A stretch of DNA of 20,154 bases from Betaproteobacteria bacterium. Its GTDB lineage: Bacteria; Pseudomonadota; Gammaproteobacteria; Burkholderiales; SG8-39. The notes beneath the pieces were generated by a model. That model was not told the origin of the DNA, did no database searches, and saw only the letters and a list, made by a program, of their open reading frames with translations. The DNA lies in assembly GCA_019237595.1 (NCBI GenBank), contig JAFAGU010000287.1, positions 1 through 20,154 of the forward strand. Reading direction: 5' to 3'. This document shows positions 1 through 6,756 of the stretch, piece by piece. Position 1 is the stretch's first letter; each line of letters starts with the position of its first letter. The position numbers and the translations under genes were made by a program.

Positions 1-44
1 CCGCGCTCGTCCTCGGCGGCATCGCGGCGCTGGCGTTGAGATAG
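1..44 (+). CDS. C-terminal end of a membrane protein (partial)
   Basis: Only the last 13 complete codons lie in the window, read from base 3 and ending in TAG at 42-44. They encode ALVLGGIAALALR, a hydrophobic stretch closed by one Arg, as at the end of the last helix of a polytopic inner-membrane protein. The CoA-transferase start at 47 is only 2 nt beyond the stop, so the two genes are probably cotranscribed. The family cannot be told from 13 residues; a small-molecule transporter is a guess. Confidence 0.5.
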   Translation, partial: ALVLGGIAALALR

Positions 45-46
45 CG

Positions 47-1192
47 ATGAGGCCGCTCGAGCATCTCACCATCGTCGATCTTTCCCGGGTGCTTGCGTGC
101 CCGTTCGCTTCCATGGTCCTGGCGGAGCTCGGCGCCCGGGTCATCAAGGTCGAGCAGCCGGGCGTGGGCGACGAGACGCGCACGTTCGAGCCGCAGCTCG
201 CGCGCGACAGCGCGTACTACTTCGCGTGCAACCGCTCGAAGGAGTCGATCACGATCGACCTGCGCTCGGACGACGGCAAGAAGGCGGTGCGCGAGCTCGC
301 TGCCCGGGCCGATGCGCTCGTCGAGAACTTCCCGGTCGGGACGCTCGCGAAACGCGGGCTCGACTACGCAACGCTGAGCGGGCTGAACCCGAGGCTCGTC
401 TACGCGTCTTGCACGGGCTTCGGCCAGACCGGCCCGTATGCGCAGAAGAAGGGCTACGACACCGTCTTCCAGGCGATGGGTGGGCTCATGAGCCTCACCG
501 GCGAGCGCGGCGGCGGGCCCGTGAAGCCGGGGCTTCCTGTCGCCGACCTCACTTCGGGGCTCTGGGTCGCAATCGGCATCCTCGCAGCGCTTTCCGGACG
601 CGAGCGCACGGGCAAGGGCTGCCACATCGATTTCTCCATGCTGGATGGCCAGGTGTCGCTCCTCACGCTCGCGGCGGCACGCTACTTCGCGCTCGGCGAG
701 GTTGCGCCGCGCCTGGGCACCGAGCACCCGGGCCGAGTGCCCTCGGCGACGTTCCGCTGCGCCGACGGCAAGTACGCGCACGTGACGGCGAGCGACCAGC
801 ACTGGGCGCCGTTGTGCCGGGCGCTCGGAATCGAAAGCTGGGGACAAGACTTCTCCACCAACCAAATCCGCGTGGAAAAGCGCGAGGACGTCATGCGCGT
901 GCTCGACGAGAAGATTTCCGCGCTCAAGAGAAGCGAGCTGCTTTCGCGGCTCGACGAAGCCGATGTCCCGGTCGGGCCGGTGAACGACGTCGAGGAGATT
1001 CTCGGCGATCCGCACGTCCGCGCGCGCGGGCTCGTGGGGAGCTTCCACTATCCGGGCGTGGGCGAATTCAGGGCGCTCGCGCTCCCGTACAAGTTCGCCG
1101 GCTGGGAGAACCCGGTGATCGGGCGCCCGCCCACGCTCGGCGAGCATACGGACAAGATCCTCGCCGAGCTCGGCCTCGCAAAGGAATCCTGA
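47..1192 (+). CDS. Family III (CaiB/BaiF) CoA-transferase
   Basis: The 381-residue protein has the length and layout of a family III CoA-transferase, which moves CoA from an acyl-CoA donor to a carboxylic acid in the cytoplasm. Visible hallmarks are the N-terminal RVLACPFASMVLAELGARVI segment (about residues 14-33), ENFPVGT near 93-99, and the GLPVADLTSG segment, whose Asp167 matches the catalytic Asp that forms the mixed anhydride in formyl-CoA transferase. The C-terminal part (PVGPVNDVEEILGDPHVRARG) is also typical. The ATG at 47 directly follows the upstream stop, and the TGA at 1190-1192 shares its last base with the next gene's ATG, implying translational coupling. Grouping with a crotonase and an acyl-CoA ligase points to catabolism of a carboxylic acid. 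The substrate cannot be named from sequence. Confidence 0.93.
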   Translation: MRPLEHLTIVDLSRVLACPFASMVLAELGARVIKVEQPGVGDETRTFEPQLARDSAYYFACNRSKESITIDLRSDDGKKAVRELAARADALVENFPVGTLAKRGLDYATLSGLNPRLVYASCTGFGQTGPYAQKKGYDTVFQAMGGLMSLTGERGGGPVKPGLPVADLTSGLWVAIGILAALSGRERTGKGCHIDFSMLDGQVSLLTLAAARYFALGEVAPRLGTEHPGRVPSATFRCADGKYAHVTASDQHWAPLCRALGIESWGQDFSTNQIRVEKREDVMRVLDEKISALKRSELLSRLDEADVPVGPVNDVEEILGDPHVRARGLVGSFHYPGVGEFRALALPYKFAGWENPVIGRPPTLGEHTDKILAELGLAKES

Positions 1193-1920
1193 TGGCCTAT
1201 ACGACGCTGCATCTCTCCACGGCGGGCGGCATCGCTACCCTCACGCTCGACCGTCCGGAAGCGCGCAACGCCCTCAACCTCGCCATGTGCGAGGACCTCA
1301 AGGCGGCGGCGCAAGCCGTTGGCCGCGACCCATCGGCGCGGCTCCTTTTCATCCGCGGGAAGGGACCGTCCTTCTGCGCGGGCGCGGACCTGAAGGAGCG
1401 CGTCGGCAAGAACGCCGATTGGGTGCGCGAGCGTCGCATGAAGGCTTTCGCCGCCTACGACGCGACCGAAGCGCTCGCCGTCCCGGTGATCGCAGTCGTC
1501 GAGGGCCATGCGCTCGGCGCGGGCGTCGAGATCTCCTCCATCTGCGACTTCATCGTCGCGACGCCCGCCGCGAGCTTCGGCACGCCGGAGACGATGCGCG
1601 GCTCGGTGGGCGCGACCCAGCGCCTGCCGCGCGTGATCGGCAAGCGCCTCGCCAAGGACCTTATGTTCACCGGCCGGCGGCTCACCGCCGAGGAAGCGAA
1701 GTTGTTCGGTTTTGTGTCGAGGGTTGTCGCGCCCAGCGAGCTGGAATCTGAATTGAAGAAAATATCTGAAGCCATCCTGGGAGCGTCACCGGATGCGTTG
1801 CGCCTCGCCAAGCGCTGCATCGATCGGGGCGTGGAGACGGACCAGAAGGGCGCGATGGCGATCGAGATCGAGGCGATCGAGGAGCAGCTCGCCTCGGGGA
1901 AATGGATGGGCAAGCAGTGA
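1192..1920 (+). CDS. Enoyl-CoA hydratase/isomerase (crotonase family)
   Basis: This 242-residue crotonase-fold enzyme is expected to hydrate or isomerise an unsaturated acyl-CoA in the cytoplasm. The oxyanion-hole and CoA-binding segment SFCAGADLKER lies at about 60-70 and GHALGAGVEIS at about 105-115. Glu113 and Glu133 (in FGTPET) sit where the two catalytic glutamates of classical enoyl-CoA hydratase lie, so hydratase activity is plausible. The usual Gly-rich stretch is altered to GAGVE. Length is slightly below the common 255-265. The ATG at 1192 overlaps the CoA-transferase TGA by one base, and the 3' end overlaps the acyl-CoA ligase gene, so all three form one operon. It could instead be an isomerase or a methylglutaconyl-type hydratase. 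Confidence 0.92.
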   Translation: MAYTTLHLSTAGGIATLTLDRPEARNALNLAMCEDLKAAAQAVGRDPSARLLFIRGKGPSFCAGADLKERVGKNADWVRERRMKAFAAYDATEALAVPVIAVVEGHALGAGVEISSICDFIVATPAASFGTPETMRGSVGATQRLPRVIGKRLAKDLMFTGRRLTAEEAKLFGFVSRVVAPSELESELKKISEAILGASPDALRLAKRCIDRGVETDQKGAMAIEIEAIEEQLASGKWMGKQ

Positions 1921-3419
1921 TCCTCGGCGAGGTCCTCGCCAGGCAGGCGGGGGAGCGGCCGGGCGGAGAGGCGCTCGTCACGCGGGCTTCCCGCTTTTCC
2001 TACGCCCAAATCTTCGAAAGAGCGCAATCTGCCGCGGGCGCGATGCACGCGCTGGGGCTGCGCAAGGGCGACCACGTCGCCATCCTGATGGGCAACGACG
2101 AGCACTGGCTCTCGCTCTTCTACGGCGCGGCGCTCCTCGGCGCGGTCACGGTGCCCGTCAACACGCGCTTCAAGCGGAACGAGATCGACTTCTGCCTGCG
2201 CAAGTCCGATTGCAAGGCGCTCTTCTACGCGGGCCGCTTCCTCGGCATCGACTTCGAGGCGATGCTCGAGGACATCAAGCCGCCGATCGCGATCGATGTC
2301 TCGATGCGGACGCTCCAAGGAGAATTTCGAGGCGCCGACGTTTCGCCGGAAGATCCGCTGCTGATCCAGTTCACCTCCGGCACCACGGCCTACCCGAAAG
2401 GCGCGCTCCTCACGCACGAAAACATGCTGCGCGACGCGCTCGAGGCGGGGAGGCGCATCGGCGTGAGGCGGGAGGACCGCTACTTCAATTGCCGCCCGTT
2501 CTTCCACGCCGCCGGCTCGACGCTCTCCGCGCTGATGGCGCTCGTGCACGGCTGCACGCTCGTCACGCTGCCCACGTTCGACGCCGGCGGGGCGCTCGAG
2601 CTCATGGAGCGCGAGGGCTGCACGCTCCTTTCAGGAAACGACACGCTCTTCCAGATGCTCATGGGCCACGCCGACTTCCCGAGGCGCAGGCTTTGCCTGC
2701 GCGGCGGCTGGTCGGCGGCGGGTCCGCAGACCATGCGTCGGATCATCGACGTCCTTGGCGCCCGGGAGATCTGCGCGGCCTACGGCCTTTCGGAAGCTTC
2801 GCCCAACGTGGTGATGAGCGACTGGCGCGATCCGGAGGCGCTGCGCGTCGAGGGCCTCGCCGCGCCCTTGCCCGGCGTCGATCTGCGGATCAGCGAAGAA
2901 GGGGAGATCCAGGTCCGAGGCTGGAACGTGATGCGCGGCTACTACAACGATCCGGAGCAGACGGCGAAGGCCTTTACCGCCGATGGGTGGCTCCGCACGG
3001 GCGACCTGGGGGAGCTCACGCCGGAGGGCCGCCTGCGGATGGTCGGCCGGCTGAAGGACGTCTTCCGCGTCGGCGGCGAGAACGTCGCGCCGGCGGAGGT
3101 GGAGGAGGTCCTGCTGGCGCATCCAGCGGTGCAGACCGCCCAGGTGATCGGCGTGCCCGATGAGCGCCTGGGTGAAGTGCCGTGCGCCTATGTCACGTTG
3201 AAGGCGAATGCTTCTGCGGCCGAAAAGGAGCTGGTGGAGTGGTGCAAGGCGCGCTGTGCGAGCTTCAAGGTGCCGCGGTACCTGAGGATCGTGGAGGACT
3301 TCGAGGCGATCGGGATGACCGCGAGCGGCAAGGTGCAGAAAGCCCGGCTGCGGGAGCACGCGCTGAAGGAGCTGGCGCTCCCCGGCGGCGGCGCAGCCGG
3401 GAGCGCCGGCGCTACTTGA
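1902..3419 (+). CDS. AMP-forming acyl-CoA synthetase (ligase)
   Basis: The 505-residue ANL-superfamily ligase makes an acyl-AMP and then an acyl-CoA from a carboxylic acid, ATP and CoA. Motifs are complete: the phosphate-binding loop TSGTTAYPKGA (158-168), AAYGLSEAS (292-300), the GWLRTGDLG hinge region (362-370), GRLKDVFRVGGENV (382-395) and the C-terminal MTASGKVQK with the adenylating Lys477. The ATG at 1902 overlaps the crotonase gene by 19 nt. A GTG at 1917 overlapping its TGA (GTGA) is an equally plausible start and would remove five residues; neither has a clear ribosome site. The low-complexity tail (residues 493-505) is encoded by an inverted repeat. With the CoA-transferase and crotonase it would activate the pathway substrate; short- or medium-chain and aryl acids are all possible. 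Confidence 0.93.
   Translation: MDGQAVILGEVLARQAGERPGGEALVTRASRFSYAQIFERAQSAAGAMHALGLRKGDHVAILMGNDEHWLSLFYGAALLGAVTVPVNTRFKRNEIDFCLRKSDCKALFYAGRFLGIDFEAMLEDIKPPIAIDVSMRTLQGEFRGADVSPEDPLLIQFTSGTTAYPKGALLTHENMLRDALEAGRRIGVRREDRYFNCRPFFHAAGSTLSALMALVHGCTLVTLPTFDAGGALELMEREGCTLLSGNDTLFQMLMGHADFPRRRLCLRGGWSAAGPQTMRRIIDVLGAREICAAYGLSEASPNVVMSDWRDPEALRVEGLAAPLPGVDLRISEEGEIQVRGWNVMRGYYNDPEQTAKAFTADGWLRTGDLGELTPEGRLRMVGRLKDVFRVGGENVAPAEVEEVLLAHPAVQTAQVIGVPDERLGEVPCAYVTLKANASAAEKELVEWCKARCASFKVPRYLRIVEDFEAIGMTASGKVQKARLREHALKELALPGGGAAGSAGAT
3374..3407. terminator. Hairpin at the convergent junction, possible bidirectional terminator
   Basis: GGCGCTCCC at 3374-3382 pairs perfectly with GGGAGCGCC at 3399-3407, and after a one-base bulge a further GGC/GCC pair extends the stem inward. 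The hairpin lies in the last codons of the acyl-CoA ligase, just before the convergent lipoprotein gene. No T-tract follows on either strand, so intrinsic termination is uncertain. It may only be coding repeat. Confidence 0.3.
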
Positions 3420-3456
3420 CGCGCTTGTAGACGCGCTCCGAGGTGCCGATCGAACC

Positions 3457-4329
3457 CTACTTGCGCTCGCTCGCCGGCTCGGCGCGCGGCGCGGGGCGTC
3501 CGGAATTCGACATTTCGGCTTCCAGCTGCGCCACGGCCCGCGGGTCGTCGAGGGCCCGGCCCACGGCAATCGCCCGGTCGAAATAGGCGCGGCGCTTCGC
3601 GTCGTCGCCGCGCGCCGATTCCACCCGCGCAAGCTCGGTGAGGTCCGCAAGGATCTTGCGCGGATCGGCGAGCGCGTGGTCGATCTGGAGCGCCTGCTCG
3701 AGCGCCGCCCCGGCTGCCGGTGCGTCACCGAGGGCGAGGCGCGCCCGGCCGAGCGTGCGCAGCGCGTTGCCGGCCTCGGCGCGGTTGTCCTTCGCGCGCG
3801 CGGAGTCCGAGGCGGCCCGCGCGAGCTCCGCGGCGCGGGCGAAGTCCTTCGTATCGAGCGCCACCTGCGCGCGGACGTTGCCGATCGCGGGCAAGAGCTC
3901 GCAGGCGCCGCAGCGCGCGTCGGCGCGCTGCGCCCAGGCGGCCGCCTCGAGCGGATTTCCCCCGGCGAGCAGGAGCACCGAGCGCCGCAGCTCGGCCTGG
4001 GCGAGCCGGCGCTCGGGATAGGCGTACCGGGGGCGATCGAGCACTTCGGCGAGCGCTTCGTGCGCATCGGCCTCGCGGCCCAGTCGTTGGTAGACGATGG
4101 AAAGGTTCACCGCCGCGGCGGCGAGCGCATCCGCATCCTCGACCGAGCGCGCGATGCGCCGGGCTTCCTCGTAGTCTCGCGCGGCGGAGGCCAGGTTTGC
4201 GGATTGCGTCGCGGCCGCGCCGCGCGCGTAGGCTTCGGCGAGGCGCTGCTGCGCGGCGGGCGCCGGCGGCGGAGGTGCGGAAGCGCAGGCGCCGAGGAGC
4301 ACGATTCCGGCGAAGGGCAGGGCCCTCAC
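3457..4329 (-). CDS. TPR-type outer-membrane lipoprotein of the left MCE operon
   Basis: The protein has 290 residues with a lipoprotein signal whose lipobox is LGAC, predicted lipidated Cys15, followed by Ala at +2 and a Pro/Ala linker, which favours the outer membrane. The rest is Ala-rich paired helices resembling tetratricopeptide repeats (for example ASAARDYEEARRIAR, DFARAAELARAAS, ALRTLGRARLALGDAPAAGA), a protein-interaction scaffold. The start is GTG at 4329, overlapping the upstream MCE gene's TGA by 4 nt (GTGA), so it is the last gene of the left operon. It sits where the right operon has a PqiC-like lipoprotein, but shows no likeness to it. The gene ends in TAG, after which the frame stays open for 14 more codons. 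Partner and function are inferred from position only. Confidence 0.85.
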   Translation of the reverse strand: MRALPFAGIVLLGACASAPPPPAPAAQQRLAEAYARGAAATQSANLASAARDYEEARRIARSVEDADALAAAAVNLSIVYQRLGREADAHEALAEVLDRPRYAYPERRLAQAELRRSVLLLAGGNPLEAAAWAQRADARCGACELLPAIGNVRAQVALDTKDFARAAELARAASDSARAKDNRAEAGNALRTLGRARLALGDAPAAGAALEQALQIDHALADPRKILADLTELARVESARGDDAKRRAYFDRAIAVGRALDDPRAVAQLEAEMSNSGRPAPRAEPASERK

Positions 4330-5285
4330 CGGCGGCCTTCGGCGCTGTCGATCGGAAGCGTGCGCTCCGGCGCGTCGCGGAACTGGTCGCTGATCGGCCA
4401 GACTCGCTTCACGGCGCCTACCACCTCGCCCGCCTCGCGCACGGCGGATTCGCTTCGGTCGATCGCCGGCCGGGCCGCACGCAGTGCCTCGCGCGCCTCC
4501 TCGCCCGTCTGGCGAAGCTGCGCCGAGGCCGCGCCGAGCGAATCGAGCGTCGTGGCGAGCTTCGAAGCGAGCGCCGGGATCTGAGCATCCACGTGCTCCA
4601 CCGCCCCGCGGGCGGACTGCGCGGTGCGGTCGGCGCTCTTCGCGGCGTCTCCCACCTGCGCCACGGCGCGGTCGGCGTCGTGCAAGAACTTGCGCACGGC
4701 GTCATGCGTCTCCGGGAGCTTTTCCGCCTCGGCCTGGAGCTTCTTCATCATGGCGGGCATCGCCTCGCCGGAGCGATTCATCTGCGCGAGCACCTGGCGA
4801 AGCTCCTGGAAGGCCGGCGCCATCTGCCGGCGCAGGTCGTCGATGATCTCCGAGAGCCCGCGGCTCGGCTCGAAGCCCAGGCGGTCGCCTTCGGCAAGCG
4901 CTTCGGAGGCGCTGCCGGGCAGCACGTCGATGGAGGCCGCTCCGACCACGCCCGACTCGCGCGAGAGGCGGGCGCGCGAATCCTTGGGGATGCTGGGAAC
5001 GTGCTCGCTATTGATCGAGAGCTCCACGTCCACGCCGCCCTGCGAGAGCCGCATGTCGGTGACCGAGCCGACGACGAACCCGTGCAGCTTGACGGGCATG
5101 CCCTTGCTGATGCCCAGGGCGTTGGCGGCGACGAAGTGCACGCGCGTGTGCGGCGTCAGCCAGCCCTGCTTATAGGCGACGAGCGCCATGAACGAGGCCG
5201 GGAGCAGCACGGCGACGATCACGAACGCGCGGACCTTGGCGGCGAGGCCGGGAAAACGCGACGGCGGGACGATCGATTCGCTCAT
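4326..5285 (-). CDS. MlaD-like MCE-domain protein (left operon)
   Basis: This 319-residue periplasmic lipid-binding subunit is anchored by one N-terminal helix (about 20-38). The MCE domain follows at about 46-125; HFVAANALGISKGMPVKLHGFVVGSV is its typical first half. From about 145 to 300 the sequence is long, Ala/Lys/Glu-rich and helical, as in the tunnel-forming coiled coils of MlaD/PqiB relatives. MCE proteins of this kind form hexamers that carry phospholipids between inner and outer membrane. The ATG at 5285 overlaps the stop of the ATPase-like gene by 4 nt, and its own stop overlaps the lipoprotein start by 4 nt. The family call is firm; the cargo and direction of transport are not visible. 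Confidence 0.92.
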   Translation of the reverse strand: MSESIVPPSRFPGLAAKVRAFVIVAVLLPASFMALVAYKQGWLTPHTRVHFVAANALGISKGMPVKLHGFVVGSVTDMRLSQGGVDVELSINSEHVPSIPKDSRARLSRESGVVGAASIDVLPGSASEALAEGDRLGFEPSRGLSEIIDDLRRQMAPAFQELRQVLAQMNRSGEAMPAMMKKLQAEAEKLPETHDAVRKFLHDADRAVAQVGDAAKSADRTAQSARGAVEHVDAQIPALASKLATTLDSLGAASAQLRQTGEEAREALRAARPAIDRSESAVREAGEVVGAVKRVWPISDQFRDAPERTLPIDSAEGRR

Positions 5286-5923
5286 GCGGGGTCTCTCTCC
5301 GCGTCGACGTGGAGCAGGCTGCCGTCGGGACGGCGCGAGCGGTATTGTGCCTCGAAGCGTCGCGAAAGGCTCACTTCGCCCGCCCTCAGTCCCTCGTCCA
5401 CCGCGTCGAGCACGGCGAGGTCAGGGTCGGAGGCAAGCAGGCGCGTGAAGGCGACGAGCTTGCGCTCGAGCGAGCCGAGCTCGTCGGGAAGCCTGGCGAG
5501 CAATGCGCGCGGGTCGGCGCCCAGGTCGCGCAGCGTATCGCGCGCGAGCGCTTCCACGCGCTCGAGCGGCGGCGATCCGTGGTAGGCCGCGGCGAGGGAG
5601 ATGTTCTCCCAGCCGTTCAGGTTGCTGATGAGGCGAAGCCCTGGAGTCAGCACGCCCACGCGCCGGCGCAGCCGGCGCCGGTCGCGGGCGTCGAGGTTGG
5701 CGGTCGACTCGCCGAAGAGCTCGAGCTCTTCGCCCGGGTCGGAAGGCTGCGCCTCCAGCACCGCCGAGACGAACCGGGACTTGGTTTCCCGGTCGGGCAT
5801 GCGCGCGCGCGCGACGCCGCCGCGGGGCACGGCGACGCGCAGCTCGGCCGACCCGTTCTCGCGCCGGCAGTAGAGGAGGGCGAGCGCGTCGCGCACTTCG
5901 TCGGCGGCGCGGGCGCGGATCAT
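5282..5923 (-). CDS. Degenerate ABC ATPase-like subunit (MlaF position, pseudo-ATPase)
   Basis: The 213-residue protein lies between an MlaE permease and an MCE protein, where an MlaF-type ATPase belongs, and keeps the domain's layout with altered motifs. Walker A reads MPDRETKS (42-49): the Lys-Ser end is kept but all three glycines are gone. The Q-loop region VGVLTPGLRLISNLNGWENI (89-108) has Thr-Pro instead of Gln. The signature region PDELGSLERKLVAFTRLL (146-163) lacks SGG. Walker B VLDAVDEGL (171-179) keeps Asp173 but has Ala174 for the catalytic Glu. A His205 near the end may be an H-loop remnant, and about 40 C-terminal residues usual in MlaF are absent. The ATG at 5923 overlaps the permease TGA by 4 nt. 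The intact, coupled frame argues for a kept structural or regulatory role. Canonical ATP hydrolysis is unlikely. Confidence 0.82.
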   Translation of the reverse strand: MIRARAADEVRDALALLYCRRENGSAELRVAVPRGGVARARMPDRETKSRFVSAVLEAQPSDPGEELELFGESTANLDARDRRRLRRRVGVLTPGLRLISNLNGWENISLAAAYHGSPPLERVEALARDTLRDLGADPRALLARLPDELGSLERKLVAFTRLLASDPDLAVLDAVDEGLRAGEVSLSRRFEAQYRSRRPDGSLLHVDAERDPA

Positions 5924-6696
5924 ACCTTCGCCTTTACGAGGCCGAAGAAGAGGATGCCATACACGATGTAGGCAAAGACCGCGTTGATGAAGACGACGAG
6001 GAGCGCGCTTTGCGTCACCGCGCGCGTGACGACCTTCGGCACGGCGTTCTGGCTGAGCTCGGGCGGGTTCAGGCCCTGGTAGCAGCAGCAGGCGGCGATC
6101 GAGAAGCCGAAGAGGAGGCTCTTCACCACCGAATAGAAGAGATCCACGGGCGAGAAGAGGCTCGTGAAGCCGCCGAGGAGCTCCGTGAACGTCGCGTCGA
6201 TGACGAGCGGCGCGAACGCAAGGCCGCCGAGCACCGCGAGGAACTGGATGTAGAAAGTGATCGCGGCCGTGGCCACCGTCACCCCGAGCACCCTCGGGAG
6301 CACGAGGTAGTCGTAGATGTTGACGTCGAGGTGCCGCAGCGCATCGGTTTCGCCCGACACGCGCATCACCGCCATCTCGGCGGCGATCGCGCTTCCCGAG
6401 CGCAGGATCACCACCATGCCTGCCGCGAGGGGGCCGATCTCGCGGAACACTGCCCAGAGGAGGAGCTTCACCGCCAGGTCCGCATCCGCGTTGAGGACGT
6501 CCATGACGATGGCAATGACGAGCACGCCGAGCGCCGTGGCGCGCAGGAGCAGCCCCGTCGACGCCATGACGCCGGTGAAGTAGACCTGCCGCAGGAACGA
6601 GTCGAATATCGGCGGACGCGCGAGGCGCCCTGCGCGCAGCGCGACGTTCAGCGACAGCCTGACGCCGCCCTCGATCTCCAGCAGACTGCGCAGCAT
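5920..6696 (-). CDS. MlaE-type permease (left operon)
   Basis: This 258-residue inner-membrane permease of the MlaE/YrbE family begins with an amphipathic N-terminal part and has about five hydrophobic segments. The family core FREIGPLAAGMVVILRSGSA at about residues 85-105 is followed by the EMAVMRVSGETDAL coupling-helix region that contacts the ATPase. The ATG at 6696 was chosen because it gives the usual MlaE length and is preceded on its strand by a purine-rich GGAAGAAG. A longer open frame upstream, to 6924, runs over the divergent gene and has no family-like sequence. It is the first gene of the left operon, and its TGA overlaps the ATPase-like ATG by 4 nt. An unusual Cys cluster (ACCCCYQG) lies near the C-terminal end. 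Confidence 0.92.
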   Translation of the reverse strand: MLRSLLEIEGGVRLSLNVALRAGRLARPPIFDSFLRQVYFTGVMASTGLLLRATALGVLVIAIVMDVLNADADLAVKLLLWAVFREIGPLAAGMVVILRSGSAIAAEMAVMRVSGETDALRHLDVNIYDYLVLPRVLGVTVATAAITFYIQFLAVLGGLAFAPLVIDATFTELLGGFTSLFSPVDLFYSVVKSLLFGFSIAACCCYQGLNPPELSQNAVPKVVTRAVTQSALLVVFINAVFAYIVYGILFFGLVKAKV

Positions 6697-6756
6697 TCTT
6701 CTTCCGCCCCCTCCGCGGCAAGCGTACCACCGCGTCCGCCGGTATGATCGCGGGCC
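6697..6756. promoter_or_regulatory. Divergent control region between the two MCE operons
   Basis: The 60 bp between the two permease starts must hold the promoters or operators of both operons. On the plus strand TATGAT (6743-6748) matches the -10 consensus in 5 of 6 bases and lies 8 nt before the right ATG, with no clear -35 partner. The minus strand shows the purine-rich ribosome site of the left permease at 6697-6704 but no obvious -10. No clear operator palindrome is seen. Confidence 0.5.

Noticed and set aside
97..1191. Long N-terminal extension in the crotonase frame
   Set aside because: The sequence before 1192 is a shadow of the CoA-transferase and does not resemble any fusion domain; the ATG at 1192 gives a normal crotonase.
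1455..2549. 364-codon minus-strand frame across the crotonase and acyl-CoA ligase genes
   Set aside because: It spans two well-supported plus-strand genes and has biased, domain-free sequence, as expected of an antisense shadow.
5924..6730. N-terminal extension of the degenerate ATPase frame
   Set aside because: The upstream part is a frame-shifted shadow of the permease; the ATG at 5923 with ATGA overlap is the natural start.
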